DNA from: Aquarana catesbeiana | Taxonomy: Eukaryota > Chordata > Amphibia > Anura > Ranidae | NCBI RefSeq assembly: GCF_042186555.1 | Contig: NC_133324.1 | Coordinates: 218,785,145 to 218,849,144, forward strand | Length of the DNA stretch: 64,000 nt | Direction: 5' to 3' | Shown: positions 47,568-59,759 of the stretch, piece after piece | Position numbering within the stretch: position 1 is the stretch's first letter | Layout: every line of letters starts with the position of its first letter | The notes under the pieces: generated by a model | Seen by the model: the letters and a program-made list of their open reading frames with translations, nothing else | What the model was told of the DNA's origin: nothing | The model's database searches: none | Program-made: the position numbers and the translations under genes

Positions 47568-48220
47568 AGTGGTGTAGTGGATAGCACTTTCGCCTAGCAG
47601 TAAGAAGGGTCCCAACCATGACACTACCTGCCTGGAGTTTGCATGTTCTCCCTGTGCCTGTGTGGGTTTCCTCTGGGTTCTCCAGTTTATTTTATTTTTT
47701 ATTTTATTTCAGGTACTTATATAGCGCCGTCAATTTACGCAGCGCTTTTTACATATACATTGTACATTCACATCAGTCCCTACCCTCAAGGGGCTTACAA
47801 TCTAAGGTTCCTAACCCACATTCATACATACTAGGGACCATTTAGACAGGATCCAATTAACCTACCTAACCTACCATGTCTTTGGAGTGTGGGAGGAAAC
47901 CGGAGTACTCGGAGGAAACCCACGCAGGCACAGGGAGAACATGCAAACTCCAAGCAGGTAGTGTCGTGGTTGGGTTTTGAACCAGTGACCCTTCTTACTG
48001 CTAGGCGAGAGTGCTACCACTACACCACTATGCCGCCCACACTCCAAAGACATGCTGGTAGGTTAATTGAATCCTGTCTAAATTGTCTCTAGAATGTATG
48101 AATGTGAGTTAGGGACCTTAGATTGTAAGCTCCTTGAGGGTAGGGACTGATGTGAATGTACAATGTATATGTAAAGCGCTGTGTAAATTGATGGTGCTAT
48201 ATAAGTACCTGAAATAAATA
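47568..48220 (+). mobile_element. tRNA-derived SINE split by an inverted SINE
   Basis: The head is at 47568-47690 with a polymerase III A box TGGTGTAGTGG, and the body resumes at 48038 (ACACTCCAAAGACATGCTGG) to the AAATAAATA tail near 48220. The gap holds a second copy in reverse. Its body includes TGTAAAGCGCTG and a CTATATAAGTACCTG end. Confidence 0.85.
47691..48037 (-). mobile_element. tRNA-derived SINE, reversed, inside another SINE
   Basis: Full-length copy on the minus strand: A box TGGTGTAGTGG near 48030, a B-box-like GGTTCAAAACC near 47978, tail toward 47691 as TTTTATT repeats. It shares all its body blocks with the host SINE. Confidence 0.85.
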
Positions 48221-48423
48221 CCCCAAATAACCCCTAAATAATGGAGGAAGATTAAATAGTTATAATGTTAGTCTGAAACAGGTATAGAATATTTCTGCCA
48301 AATAGCATAGCCAAAATAAAAAGCATGGTCAGATAAATAGGGTTTCTGATATGTTGTGTTGAAATAGTTTTTTAAGATTTATTATAAATGAATGTAAACA
48401 ATTAACCACAATTTTGTAGCATT

Positions 48424-48710
48424 GAGGTTGATTTACTAAAAGCAAATCCACTTTGCACTACAAGTGCACTGCATGTGCACTTGGAAGTGCACTTGGAAGT
48501 GCAGTCCCTTTAGATCTGAGGGGAAGATCTGAAATAAGGGGAAGCTCTGCTGATTTTATCATTCAATCATGTACAAGTAAAAATGCTGTTTTTTATTTTC
48601 CTTGCATGTCCCCCTCAGATCTACAGCGACTGCACTTCCAAGTGCACTTCCAAGTGCACATGCAGTGCACTTGTAGTGCAAAGTGGATTTGCCTTTAGTA
48701 AATAAACCCC
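48424..48710. mobile_element. MITE with GGTTTATTTACTAAAGGCAAA ends
   Basis: Long, near-perfect inverted arms full of AGTGCACTTGGAAGTGCACTT. ATT lies on both sides (48421-48423, 48711-48713). Confidence 0.82.
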
Positions 48711-48713
48711 ATT

Positions 48714-49099
48714 GTGTTTATAGCAAAGATTTTCATGCATCACAATTTTGTATCTACTGCTGCTGAAAATATTTTTTGACCAAATACACCAGTTATATAG
48801 TATAAAGCTGCAACACCAAAGGGCTGCAAGTTGTCACTTGCTGCTTTGAAAAAGACAAAGAAGGGGTTAGCAACAGCAAGTACCTTGTCAAGCAAATCTA
48901 TAGTACTTTTAGTAAGTAAGTTGGAGCAGAAATTTAGACAGGATGCTGTTGGTGAATGTTGTATGCATGTTTAAAATGCATGACACAGTGAGGCTGATTT
49001 TAAAGGAGTAGAGGAAGGTAAAGCTAACCGTTTAAATGTGAAATAAAAAAAATGCTACTGCCACAAAATAACAGATCTTGAGTAGTATTTGTAAACAAA
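48714..49099. other. unassigned DNA
   Basis: Nothing recognised. Confidence 0.35.
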
Positions 49100-50460
49100 T
49101 AGACCAGAAATCCTGGGTTAAGTCATTGAACAAATATGGTCATCATCATATCTGGTCAATGATGTCACCCAGGATCCTTGACTGGTTTGTTTAGAAACAT
49201 GTGTAACTCAAGAATAAAAAAAAATGAATTTAGCTCAACTGCCTCCTCGCTTGACCAAACAAAGAACTCTCACAGCCCACCATACATCTCAATAAGGCAA
49301 AAAGTTTAATGGTATGAAAAAGTTATGTTTTGAAACATAAGACAGTTGGGGGTCTGTCATTTAGCAGTGGTGGTGATCATCTGGTGACACGTTGACTTGT
49401 GGCTGGACATCATGATGCTGAATCAACATCACTTGACGATGTGATTGACTATGAATTTACAACATGAGGACAAGGTGCCTTGCAGGAGGGGACTTATTGG
49501 AGTCTGACAACCTTCATCCTGATGATCTTGCTCTTCTGCACTACCACTGCAAAATGACAGATCCCCAACAAAATTGGTCAGGGAACCTGGGTGATGTTAT
49601 TGAACAATTATGCTGATGTCCCTTAACATCCTTAACAAATTCCATGCAAAAGAATAAACAACGTAAGTACATTGTCAATCAAGTCATCCAGTGGTGTGAA
49701 TCCAGTGTCAACCATAATGACCCACTACCAGACAATGTTGTCCTGCCTCCACGGTCTCCCTATTATCTTTCCCTCTGTAAACACTCACATCTCTTTTGGA
49801 AGACATAATGTGCAAATGAGGCCCTTGTCCCTCCTACATAGGGACAAGGTGACTAGAGGGCGGAGGCTTGGCCACCCCCCCTTTCAAAGTAACCTTCTAG
49901 TGTGGAAAGGCATGTGGCCTGGTATGGTTCACAAAGGGGAGTGCATGTTCACTTCCCTCCCTTTCCTGGCCACTCATGCTGCAGGCCTGAATAAGGACTT
50001 GATATGAATTTAAAGGGAAACCATCTGATTCTTTTTAAAGGGAGAAAAAACATCATGAGGTCCCTCTTAAAATTCATACCAGGCCCTTATCCTGGTATGC
50101 AGGCTGGATGGCCAGAAAAGGGAGGACAGAGAGCATGTGCCCCCCCTTCCCCCTTCCTGAAACAAACCAGGCCACATGCCTTTCAACCCCCATTGCAAGG
50201 CATGTTCTACCTGTGTTGAGGGGACAAGGGCCTTATCCACACATCTGATCCCAAAGGAATATGGGAGTTTGTGAGGGGAAATGATCTGAATCTAGAAGAC
50301 CACTTTATAATAAGGGGGTTCCCTGATATCCTCCCCCTAGGGGAATGAGTACAGGGTACGTGAGCTGTATCTGATATTGTTGCAGTTTGTAACGTGCACT
50401 GTGAGAAGCTCAATGTGTGCAGTAAAATCAAAGTAATCATTTTCAGTACAGGGGGTTTTT
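49100..50460. mobile_element. old hAT-like copy
   Basis: Shares AAATATGGTCA, ATGATGTCACCCAGGATC, AGGCCCTTATC, GGATGGCCAGAAAA and GGCCACATGCC blocks with 8670-8931, 15191-15345 and the hAT at 30346. Heavily diverged, ends unclear. Confidence 0.5.
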
Positions 50461-50635
50461 TTAGAAAAAAAGCCCAAAATATTAGGCTTTGTTTACATGT
50501 GCGGTAAGGTTTGCCACCTCTCTCAATATGTGATCCATGGTGGATAGCTTCCTGATGACGTGTGTGACATGAAATGCATAGAGGCTGCGTGTCCGCTTCC
50601 TATTGACGTTACATCAGGTTCTTTGGTTCTCATCC

Positions 50636-50747
50636 CCTAACCACGAGTGAAAGAAAAGTTTTTTGTGTTATCATTCATATGCTCTGAAAAATGGCTAAGA
50701 AATCATAAATTCTGCCGGGGTATGTAAACTTATGAGCACAACTGTAT
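50636..50747 (-). mobile_element. Tc1/mariner terminal fragment
   Basis: Read on the minus strand it begins TACAGTTGTGCTCATAAG, then a TTTACATACCC block and the AAATGGC / TGATAACACAAAA blocks typical of a Tc1-like terminal repeat known in fishes and frogs. Only this end is present. Recognised from memory of the family; a database match would confirm. Confidence 0.7.
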
Positions 50748-51691
50748 GCTGCTGGTTGAAAGAAACGCAATACTGCTACAAGGCTTATTTACTTTAAAGT
50801 TCTGGTGAGTTTGCATTTCTTATGCACGATTTGTGGTGGAGCACAATTTAAAGGATCTGTTCCTGTATTTTTCTTTGGATCACGGTGATTGGACTTTCTT
50901 TGTGAAGATATATTGAGGAATTTTGTTTATACTTTTTTTTTACACACATTTTATATGGATTGATAATGAATTGTTAATACTTTATGTTTTTTACGAATTT
51001 GTGACTTATTTTGATTGATTAAGGTTTAATTAATACATGCGTTAACGCCACACCTTTTCACTTAAATTAAAAAAAAAAAATGGTAGTGCAGTGCAGTCCC
51101 TGTTGTACCCCTAAAGGAAGCCGAGTTAATAACACTTTTTCCTTAAAAATAACCATCCAAAAGGTTTTAAGTTCACATTTTTTTAGGACATAACACATTT
51201 AAAGTCCATTACCTTAATGAGCCCAAATGTGAGCTCAAAATCTAGCCCAGTTTAAACAGCATAGGTAACCACTTCTTGACTCATCGACTTTCTGTCTGAT
51301 GTTTATCCTGTTCCCTGGAAGAAAGCAGAAATAATATACAGCCTAACTACTCTAACAACTATCAACAAGTTTGCAAGTTCTGCTTGACAGTAACATCTGC
51401 CAAGCCGGAGGAGATATTAATCCATATGCAAATGTCTTTTCAAGAATAACTTGTTGGCTCTGGAGCTCAGAGTCCCTAGGTGAACAGTATAGCCATGAGC
51501 AACCACTGCCAGCTGCCCTTGGAAACAACAACCTCACAGAAGATTTTCTCTTTGGGGAACTGTACAGCAAAGGGCCTCCTCTGATACTGTATATCAGGAA
51601 TAAAGGGCCTTCAGCCCATAATCTTTGAAGAAACACATCTTTCTTTCTTTTTTTTTTCAAAACAAGCAGCACTCTAGGTCCAGCTTATCTG
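50748..51691. other. unassigned AT-rich DNA
   Basis: No supportable gene. Small frames at 51352-51672 (-) and 51371-51628 (+) overlap each other and show no domain. Confidence 0.35.
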
Positions 51692-51694
51692 TGA

Positions 51695-51962
51695 GGCTGG
51701 GTTCACACTATTGCAAATTGGATGTGGAATCCCCCACATCCAATTCGCATGTGAGGCGCCTGTGACTGACCTTCAATGGAGCCGGTTCAGCTAGCTCCAG
51801 GACGGCTGCGGAGCGAATTGCACGGGAGTCCTGTGCGTCTTCTGGTCTGTTTCAGGTCTGAATTCAGCCAAAACTTTGGACTGAAATCGGACCTGAACCG
51901 GTGACCAGGGACTCACTTTACCCCTGCTGTAAGCCGCTCTGCACAGGGAAGTGAACCCAGCC
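51695..51962. mobile_element. MITE with GGCTGGGTTCAC termini
   Basis: GGCTGGGTTCAC and GTGAACCCAGCC are perfect inverse complements; inside, ATTGGATGTGG and CCACATCCAAT form a further hairpin. Flanks TGA and TAA may be a decayed 3-bp duplication of PIF/Harbinger type. Confidence 0.7.
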
Positions 51963-51982
51963 TAAAAGTCTGGATCTAGTCT

Positions 51983-52061
51983 GGAAACGATCCCCGCTAC
52001 GTCACTTCCGGTCCACGCATACACAGTGCGGACCGGAAGTGACGTAGCGGGGATCGTTTCC
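51983..52061. repeat. perfect 32-bp hairpin with ETS and CRE-like motifs
   Basis: Arms 51983-52014 and 52030-52061 are perfect inverse complements around a 15-base loop. Each arm holds ACTTCCGG (ETS-type) and TACGTCAC (half-CRE-type). Confidence 0.85.
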
Positions 52062-53490
52062 ACTCTGTTTTTCTACTGTTGTTTGGCGCAACAACTTTTA
52101 CTTTAATGTAAGCGGTTAATTTTAAATAAAATTCTTTGGTAAAACGTTATTACCCTATTGGAGCCCCCTTTTTTGATTACCTTCTATTTGGAGTCCACCA
52201 ACCGTAGGGAGGGATCTCTTCCCATAAACGGAACGGATTGTCATCACCAATCGGATCAAAGGGATCACATCTCCAAAGGATTCATACAGGCACATTTATT
52301 GTGTCATCAAGGTGAGAGTTCTGGGAGCCCTTAGCAGGGACGTAACATCACGAAAGTCACCAGATCTTCTATCAACGCATGCTCACTATTACCAGTCACA
52401 TCTTTATGTAATTTATTTGATGTATTAGCACTTCAGTCACGTTTTAATACACGTATGGAATATTACTTATTTATTTATTAGTTGTGTTATACACACTTAT
52501 TATTTTGAAGATATAATTTTATCACATTTCATTTTAAATAGTTTTGATTTGTGCATTTATATTTATTGTCTACTTATTATAACTACACATTTAGAGGTAT
52601 TGCGCGGAATCACACGCACAATTGGTTTTTGTTGTGCATTTTTTGAGTTTTTTGTAGTGAGGAGTGTTCACTATTTTTGATTTTGCAGCATTACCCATAA
52701 CCAGTTATTCATTATTTATACACGGTTTAAAGATAGTAGCGCAGAAGTCCATCCTAGGATCTTTTTACTGTATGGGGTGAATTAAATGCTCTTGTTCAGT
52801 CTGTTGGTCTCCATTATATTTTGTTCACTTGAATGTCAGTAGCTACTGTATATTACCTGCATGTATCAGCTCATAAGGTATGTATTTAAAAATGATCACT
52901 GAAGTTTTCTTTGAGGCCACGCCATTTTGTTTTTACTCCTGGGTCATTTCAGGCTTTTAGGTGTGATTTCCACATGACAGCCTGATCACTACTGGTAAGT
53001 GTTCCCATTGCTGCACCTTTATAGCTGAATTTACTAATGCTACACATATATTGGGCATTTCCTGGTAGAGGATCCAGTTACACAGCTTCAGAAGCTCCTT
53101 CCAGATGTGCACATTCCACAATTGCAGATTTTCACGTGTAGTTTCTTTATGATTCAAACCATCTTTCAAAAATCATGATATGACTGGAACTTTTCAGAAC
53201 TGTATGCCCCCATTCTCTCTTTGTCATACCAATTTTTATTCATACCAAGCATGCTTTAAAACATTACAACATCTGCCATGTATATACCAATGTTTTCCGT
53301 ATTATTTAAAAGGATACTACAATGTATTCCTTCTACCACTCATCTATATGTATGACACATCTACATAGTCTGCAGGAAAAGAAAAAAGTCTTTACGTGTC
53401 ACTGTTTTACTGCATATTTCATTTTATGTTGTGTAACTGCTGATGGCTATAACTGTATTTTCCACAATATGTTCAAGATATATATTTTTA
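52062..53490. other. unassigned AT-rich DNA
   Basis: No gene or named repeat found. Confidence 0.35.
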
Positions 53491-54020
53491 GTCACTGGCC
53501 ACTTTATTAGGTACACCTGTTCAATTGATTGGTAACACAAATTGCTAATCAGCCAATCACATGGAAGCAACTCAATGCATTTAGTCATCTAGACCTAGTG
53601 AAGATGACTTGCTGAAGTTCAAACCAAGCATCAGAATAAGGAAGAAAGGGGGATTTAAGTGACTTTGAACGTGGCATAGTTGGTGCCAGAAGGGTTTGTT
53701 TGAGTATTTCAAAAACTGCTGATCTACTGGGATTTTCACATACATCAATCTCCAGGGTTTACAGAGAATGGTCCGATAAAGAGAAAATATCCAGTGAGCG
53801 ACAGTTGTGTGGATGAAAATGCCTTATTGATGTCAGAGGAGAATGGGGAGACTGGTTTCCAATCATAGAAAGGCAACAGTAACTCAAATAACCTCTCGTT
53901 ACAACCAAAGTATGCAGAATACCATCTCTGAAGAAGAGCACACTGGGTGCCATCAGCTAAGAACAGGAAACTGAGGCTACAATTTGCACAGGCTTACCAA
54001 AGTTGGACAATAGAAGATAT
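53491..54020 (+). pseudogene. Tc1/mariner-like transposase remnant
   Basis: The 5' end has a CACTGGCCACTTTATTAGG terminal motif. The degenerate transposase N-terminal half follows in broken frames: a KKG-DLSDFERG-like start near 53640, ISKTADLLGFS (helix-turn-helix), VYREWS, KEKISSERQ, then RKATVTQIT and RYNQSMQNTISE. This order is that of Tc1-like elements whose transposase has paired helix-turn-helix domains. It stops near 54020 before the catalytic DDE half, so it is truncated as well as frameshifted. Family recognised by motif order; no exact match could be run. Confidence 0.78.
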
Positions 54021-54351
54021 ATATATACACACAGTATATATCATATACAGTATATATTATATACAGTATATCGTTAGTAAATAACAACATACAAATCCAT
54101 CAAGTGAAATATGTTGGAAGGGATGCCTTGGGGTATTGGGGTTGGCAGTGTGTGCTGAAGCTTGTTGGCTGATTTAAATAGTGCCTCTGAAGACATCATC
54201 AGTGTGCAGCTTTTCCTTTCGACTACTGAGCTATGTTTGGAGGAATGACGGACTCTGATACAACACCTGATTCCAGCATATGCAGGCCATGCTTGGAGGG
54301 TTGGAGCTGTACATTTTTCTTTGACTCTACAATATGTAAAAGAAAGACATA
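54021..54351. other. AT repeats and unassigned DNA
   Basis: Begins with a TATATACACAGTATATAT tract (54018-54072); the rest is unassigned. Confidence 0.4.
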
Positions 54352-54641
54352 GGGGTTGATTTACTAAAGGCCAACAGACTGTGCACCTTGGAAAGTGCAA
54401 TTGCACTCTGCAAGTGCAGTTGCTCCAGAGCTTAGTAAATGAGGTAAAGCTTCACTTTGCAAAGAATACCCAATCACATGCAAGGAAAATAAACAAAACA
54501 GCATTTTTGCTTGCACATGATTGGTTGATGAAAGTCAGCAGAGCTTCTGCTCATTTACTAAACTCTGGAGTAACTACTCTTGCCATGTGCAACTGCACTT
54601 TCCAAAGTGCACAGTCTTTTTGCCTTTAGTAAGTCAACCCC
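54352..54641. mobile_element. MITE with GGGGTTGATTTACTAAAGGC ends
   Basis: Inverted arms (GGGGTTGATTTACTAAAGGC against GCCTTTAGTAAGTCAACCCC), about 290 bases, ATA on both sides (54349-54351, 54642-54644). Same family as 48424 and probably 19146. Confidence 0.84.
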
Positions 54642-54644
54642 ATA

Positions 54645-55403
54645 CTGTATAAGCAGAAGTGACAATGTCTGACCAAGCTTACTGTGAAAAAAAACACAAC
54701 AATCAAGAGAAATTATTATGCGACTACAAAGCAATGACTGACTAAGAGAAAGATAGATAAAGAGAAAACAGGATAAAGGAAAGTGATTTAAAAAAAAAGA
54801 ATTATGAGAAACTCTTATAATGTTACTATATTTGTAATAATATTTATTGTAGGAGCACTGACCCATGCAAGGCAAAGTTTGTTATGGACAGTCACAGCCC
54901 CGTGTAAAATGTGTGATCGTGTTTTTTTTTGTGTGGTCCTTAACACTGAAATTCATGGATGTTGCTGTCACCTATGTGTTTTGACAGCTTTTACTTCACC
55001 CCTTATTTACTATGGGACGCAAAAATGTCCTATTAGAAAAAAAAAACACAAACTGCATGTTCATATGCTACAGGACTGGGGGAAATGTGCAGCTTTTCAA
55101 AATATAACTTTACCTAAAGACTTGTAGACACTACATTGTTTCATTTTATTACCAATGTTCTACTTAAAGAAAGAAAGAAAGACTCAGTTGTGGATCTAAT
55201 ACATACGAACATGGACAAATTTGTCGATACCTTCCATAAAAAAGAAGAATCCACAATTTTCTCTGAAATAACTTGAAAATGACCAGTACTGTAAGCTTAA
55301 TCCATTATTGTTTATTCCATATTTATTGTAAATCAGGATTTATTTTTGGATTTGACGGAATATTTTGAATAATAAAATGGCATGGACAAAAATGATTGAA
55401 CCT
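54645..55403. other. unassigned DNA
   Basis: No supportable gene; the 107-codon frame at 54804-55127 has no domain. Confidence 0.35.
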
Positions 55404-55406
55404 TTA

Positions 55407-55893
55407 GAGCCCATTCACACAGGGGCAACACGACTTCCAGCACGACTTTGGGAGGCAACTTGGACACGACTTGAGTATGAATCACAGCACGACTTGTGGC
55501 AACTTACAACACAACTTGAAGTCGCCTCCAGGACAGGGAACTTTACAAGTGGCCAATCAGAGCTTATCAGCTGTGTGTGAGAAGGAGGGGCTGGCTGTTT
55601 AGTGGAGGAAATTACTTTCTGTTTCCCTTCTGCTTCCTGTAAAGTTGCCTCAGTATGAACAGTGATCAGACTTGGAAGCAACTTCCATTGAAATCAATGG
55701 GTACAAGTTGCCTTCAAGTCGGATTGAAGTAGTACAGAAACCTTTTCTGAAGTCGGAGCGACTGCAGTAGTGTGCATTAAGACAGATCCATTCACTTACA
55801 TTGATTTATTCATGTAGCGCGACTTGAGGCGACTAGGGGCGACTTGGGGCGACTTGAAGTCGGATCCAAAGTTGCCCCTGTGTGAATGGGCTC
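55407..55893. mobile_element. PIF/Harbinger-type MITE
   Basis: GAGCCCATTCACACAGGGGC and its perfect inverse at the right end, with TTA on both sides (55404-55406, 55894-55896). The interior has many GGCGACTTG/CACGACTTG subrepeats. No coding. Confidence 0.87.
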
Positions 55894-55954
55894 TTAACCT
55901 ACTATTTTGATACACAACCTTTAGTGGCAATCAGTGTAAACAAACAGTAGTTTG

Positions 55955-56712
55955 TGTCATGATCTGAGGACTGGAACACCTGGGACTTAAAAACCCTGGG
56001 TCTAGCGGAGCAGTAGGTGTGACTGAGTGGGTGAGCCAGGGTAAGGATCCTGGAAGGTGCAGGGGCAGTGTGACCGCATGCTAACGGGGGTTGTCAGAGT
56101 CGCAGGATCTAAGAAGCCACCTGGTCTTCACCAGAGCCACTGGAGGTGTGTATGTTGCACTGCAAGACAGCCCCCAGGTTGCGGTTTCCTAACACACCTG
56201 TGCAGACACAATATCAGCAGATAGCACACAGGATGGACTCAAAGTACACACAGGATACAAGGACCAAAGGAAAGACTACAGCAGCTATCAAGGAGAGATA
56301 CTAGGGGGGAGCTAGGGAATAACGCAGAGAGAGATGAATGAACACACCAAGCAGGAATGAGGGGCAAAGCAAAAAGACAAGAAACAATGCTGTGAAGAGC
56401 ACCCACAGCAGCAGAAAACAAAGGGATACATGGACAGAAACCAAAGGAAAAACAAGAGCGCAGCAAGAGGGAAAACTCTGAAAAACAGCGACAAAACCAA
56501 ACAAACACACAGAATATAAGTGTACTGAAGGGACAGAAAACGCCAGAGGAACAGGGAGGTCTGGCTGCAGCGTGGAGGCGTGTTACTCAAACACTTACCC
56601 ACAGGTGCAAATGCTTACTAATACGTAGGTTCTGGGTGGATTGGCAGGAACCCAAGCAGCTCAGACAGGGGGTAAAACCCAGTGCTGGGTCAATGTACAC
56701 GGAACCGTGACA
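55955..56712. mobile_element. solo LTR
   Basis: 758 bases bounded by TG and CA (TGTCATGATC ... ACCGTGACA) with a perfect 5-bp target duplication GTTTG (55950-55954, 56713-56717). This is as left when the two LTRs of a retrotransposon or endogenous retrovirus recombine. No coding or internal region remains, so the family and orientation are unknown. Confidence 0.72.
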
Positions 56713-56717
56713 GTTTG

Positions 56718-57968
56718 GCCCACTTTTCTTGATCAAACTTCTCTGTGCTTTCTTCTGACTGCATATTTCAGCTCTGTCTGTTTAATAGGATTCAGATCAG
56801 GGCTTATAGGATGCTTTAGAATAGTTTAATGTTTTGTTTTTAGCCTTTCTTGGGTGCCTTTAGGTTTAGGGAAATTATTCTGTTGGAGGATCCATGACCT
56901 GTGACCGAGAGAGAGACAAAAACTTGTTATACCTAGTCTTAATATTTCATTGTGCCTTGCACAGATTCAAGGTGCCTTGTTTCAGTTACTGAAAAGCAGT
57001 AGTAAAACATAACTGAGTCTCTTCCATGTTTTACAGTAGGTATGGTGTTCTTGGTGCTTAATGTTTCCATCTGTGAACATGGAGCTGTGAATTGCCAGTA
57101 GCTGTATTTTGGTCTCAGCTCTCTAATAGGCATCTTTACAAAAGCATTGTGGCTTGTCAATTTAACATTTTATGCAAATTCCAATCTGGCTTTTTAATGT
57201 TTTTATTTTACCGGTGGAGTCCTCCTGGGACTTCTTCCTTTGAGCCTTCTGTCACTCAAAAAGTGATGGATAATATACCTTGACCTTTGAGTTCAGCTTG
57301 TATCTCTTTAGAAGTTTTCCTTTGGATTTTTCTCTACCATTTGCACTAACCTTTTGTTCAATCTGGGGTCAATTTTCCTCTTGCAGACACATCCAGGGAG
57401 TTTGGCTACACTCTTGTTGATTTAAATTCCAGAAATAAAATGTTCTTATTTGCTTTCTTTTATTCTATTAAATATATCATTGAAAGTGTTTTAATGTATC
57501 TGTTCAACAAGTGCAAAAAAGTAGCTGGCAATCCAGCCAGAAATCCTGTACTCTCTGTCTCTGGACTGTTATAAGTTTACACTGTATTCTGCTATCTCTG
57601 TGTACTACAAAACACCTCACCCTGTTATAGAGAAGAGAGAGTGGTATTGCGCAGTCCCAACTCAGTGTTAATGTAGTCATAACACACTCCCTGTCTTAAG
57701 GTGACAACACTGCTCAATACAGTTGTCACCCAAGGACAGGAAGTAAGTTAAATCGTATTACCAGGTTAAAATAATGGAAAACAAGTGTGAAAAAAGAAAA
57801 CAAATGCAGCCACCACATCTGTGGATGGGTAAGTTGCAACACTATCCATTTTTTGTTCTTGCGTTTAGATACGCTTTAAACTTCTTAATATTATTTGCAG
57901 CTGTATTCACAGAAACATTAAGCTGCTTGGAGATAGTCTTAAAGACTTTACCTTTGCTTTGTCTGGTC
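56718..57968. other. unassigned DNA
   Basis: No gene or named repeat found. Confidence 0.35.
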
Positions 57969-57976
57969 TATTAGAC

Positions 57977-58159
57977 CAGTGGTCATCAACACTGTGCTCA
58001 GGGCCCACTAACAGGCCAGGTTTGCAAGATAACTGAAATACATCACAGGTGATATAATTTGCTGCTCAGTGATTGCAGTATTCTAGTCTGCATCTTCCCA
58101 AGGTAATACTTAAAATCTGGCCTGTTAGTTGGCCCTGAGGACAGGGTTGATGACCACTG
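57977..58159. mobile_element. hAT MITE
   Basis: CAGTGGTCATCAACACTGT at the left and GTTGATGACCACTG at the right; 183 bases. The flanking 8-mers TATTAGAC and AGTTAGAC agree at six positions, a decayed duplication. Confidence 0.82.
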
Positions 58160-58690
58160 AGTTAGACAACTGACAGACCAATTCCCTTACAGGTCCACCT
58201 TAGTTTAGATTGACATCAGATGGCAGTGGGGAGATTTGAAAGCTGCTATTAGACTGAAGAGCAGCTATGGATCTGCCAACTGCTGTCAATCAACATCATG
58301 GTGGACCTGATTGGAAACTATTCTCTCAGGTCCCATCAGGCTCTGTTCACCACAGTACAAAAATAAAACTCCTCAGCCATTTGCCTGTCAGAGAAAAGAT
58401 TTTTTTTTCTTGAATAAATTTTTTTTTTTTTTACTTGTCAGTTTGTTTAAACTGACATCATATGCAGATCGTAGCTCATTCCTTTGATCTGCAGTTGCAT
58501 GAAACAAAATAGAAAAAGTAGAAGCAAAAGCATCAATGTTATTTTTAATCTTTCTATCTTGTGCCTGAGCAGTGTTTATAAACACTGCATCAAACAGTAC
58601 ATTTTTGACAGCAGCAGCTTTTACAGCTTTTGTATTTACATAGCATAGCAAAGTATCGTACACCCAGTGTCCATGACTGGTAAATATTGT
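58160..58690. other. unassigned DNA
   Basis: Contains a weak inverted pair AGGTCCACC/GGTGGACCT (58192, 58302). No gene. Confidence 0.35.
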
Positions 58691-59640
58691 TTTTTTTTTT
58701 CAAATTATATTTATTAAAGGTTAGGACATATAACCACATTCCATATTGTGATAAACATCAGTAGAAAAGGGTTACAAAAGATAATGTTGTACATAAGGCA
58801 AACAAGTATGAAAAGGTGTAATACAAACAATGCATCATAATAAGCTTTCTCGTATGGTACATGGGGAGTAAGCAATATGAGGGTTGAATGACTCTCACTG
58901 AACAGATGATACTAAAAAACAGGAATTACAACTGCTACACAAAGGATGATCTGGTTAAAGTTGTAAGGATCCGTACCTCTCCTTATACTAAAGGAAGTTA
59001 ACATAGGCTAAAGTTAAATAAAATTAACATTAAACACAATACGAAAAGGGGGGGGATAAAGAATAGTTGGTCCTCCATAGGGTCACAGGTCCTGTCTAAA
59101 TAGAGACCGGTTATCCATGCTGCTTACAATTGAGTTAAGCTATGTGCTTCATGAAGTTGTGATCTGAAGTTTGCCCAGGGTGTTTGACAAGCTAGTCTTT
59201 GAGATACCATTCAGTGTATTTGAAAGATTGGATTAGTGATTAGTGATAGGAGCACCATCTTGAGGAGAATCTATTAGTTTGAATATAGTTTTGCGACTCC
59301 GTAACCAATTTATCTCAATAGAGAAGTTTTGTGAGGTCTTTTTTTTACAGTAGTAATCATTGGTGGGGAAGAGGATGTCCACATTCTTTGTATCTTTTTG
59401 CGGGCAGCTAGAAGACATAGGTGAGTCCATTGGGAGATATGGGTTTTGGGTTTGCCTGGTTGCAGTTGGCTGGATTCGTTATGACTGAATAAAAGTAGAA
59501 TAGGAGTCTTGGCAATGTGGCAGCCAGTGACACTGAAAATATACTATATGATTTGTCCCAGAAAGCTGAGATTGAAATATTGATTTTAACGTCTGGTCCC
59601 ATATATAGAAATATTATTTTCCCATATTGGCTGCTTATAT
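58691..59640 (-). mobile_element. probable retroposed LINE 3' end, minus strand
   Basis: A run of about 13 T at 58691 is followed by AATTATATTTATTAAAGG, which on the minus strand is a poly(A) tail after AATAAA-like sequence, as in the L1 copy at 60735. Minus frames at 59233-59602 are short and not diagnostic. Upstream boundary and target duplication not found. Confidence 0.4.
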
Positions 59641-59759
59641 TTTTTGAGAAAATCAGATTATCATTTGAAAATCAGATTGACTTGTTAGTTATCAGAGTCA
59701 GTTTAGGGAAATGTATTTGCATCTGAGTAAGCATTCTTCCATTAACCAGTTATACTTAA

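Noticed and set aside
47568..47690. tRNA gene
   Set aside because: A and B box-like motifs are present but the body and tail are those of a SINE; no full cloverleaf.
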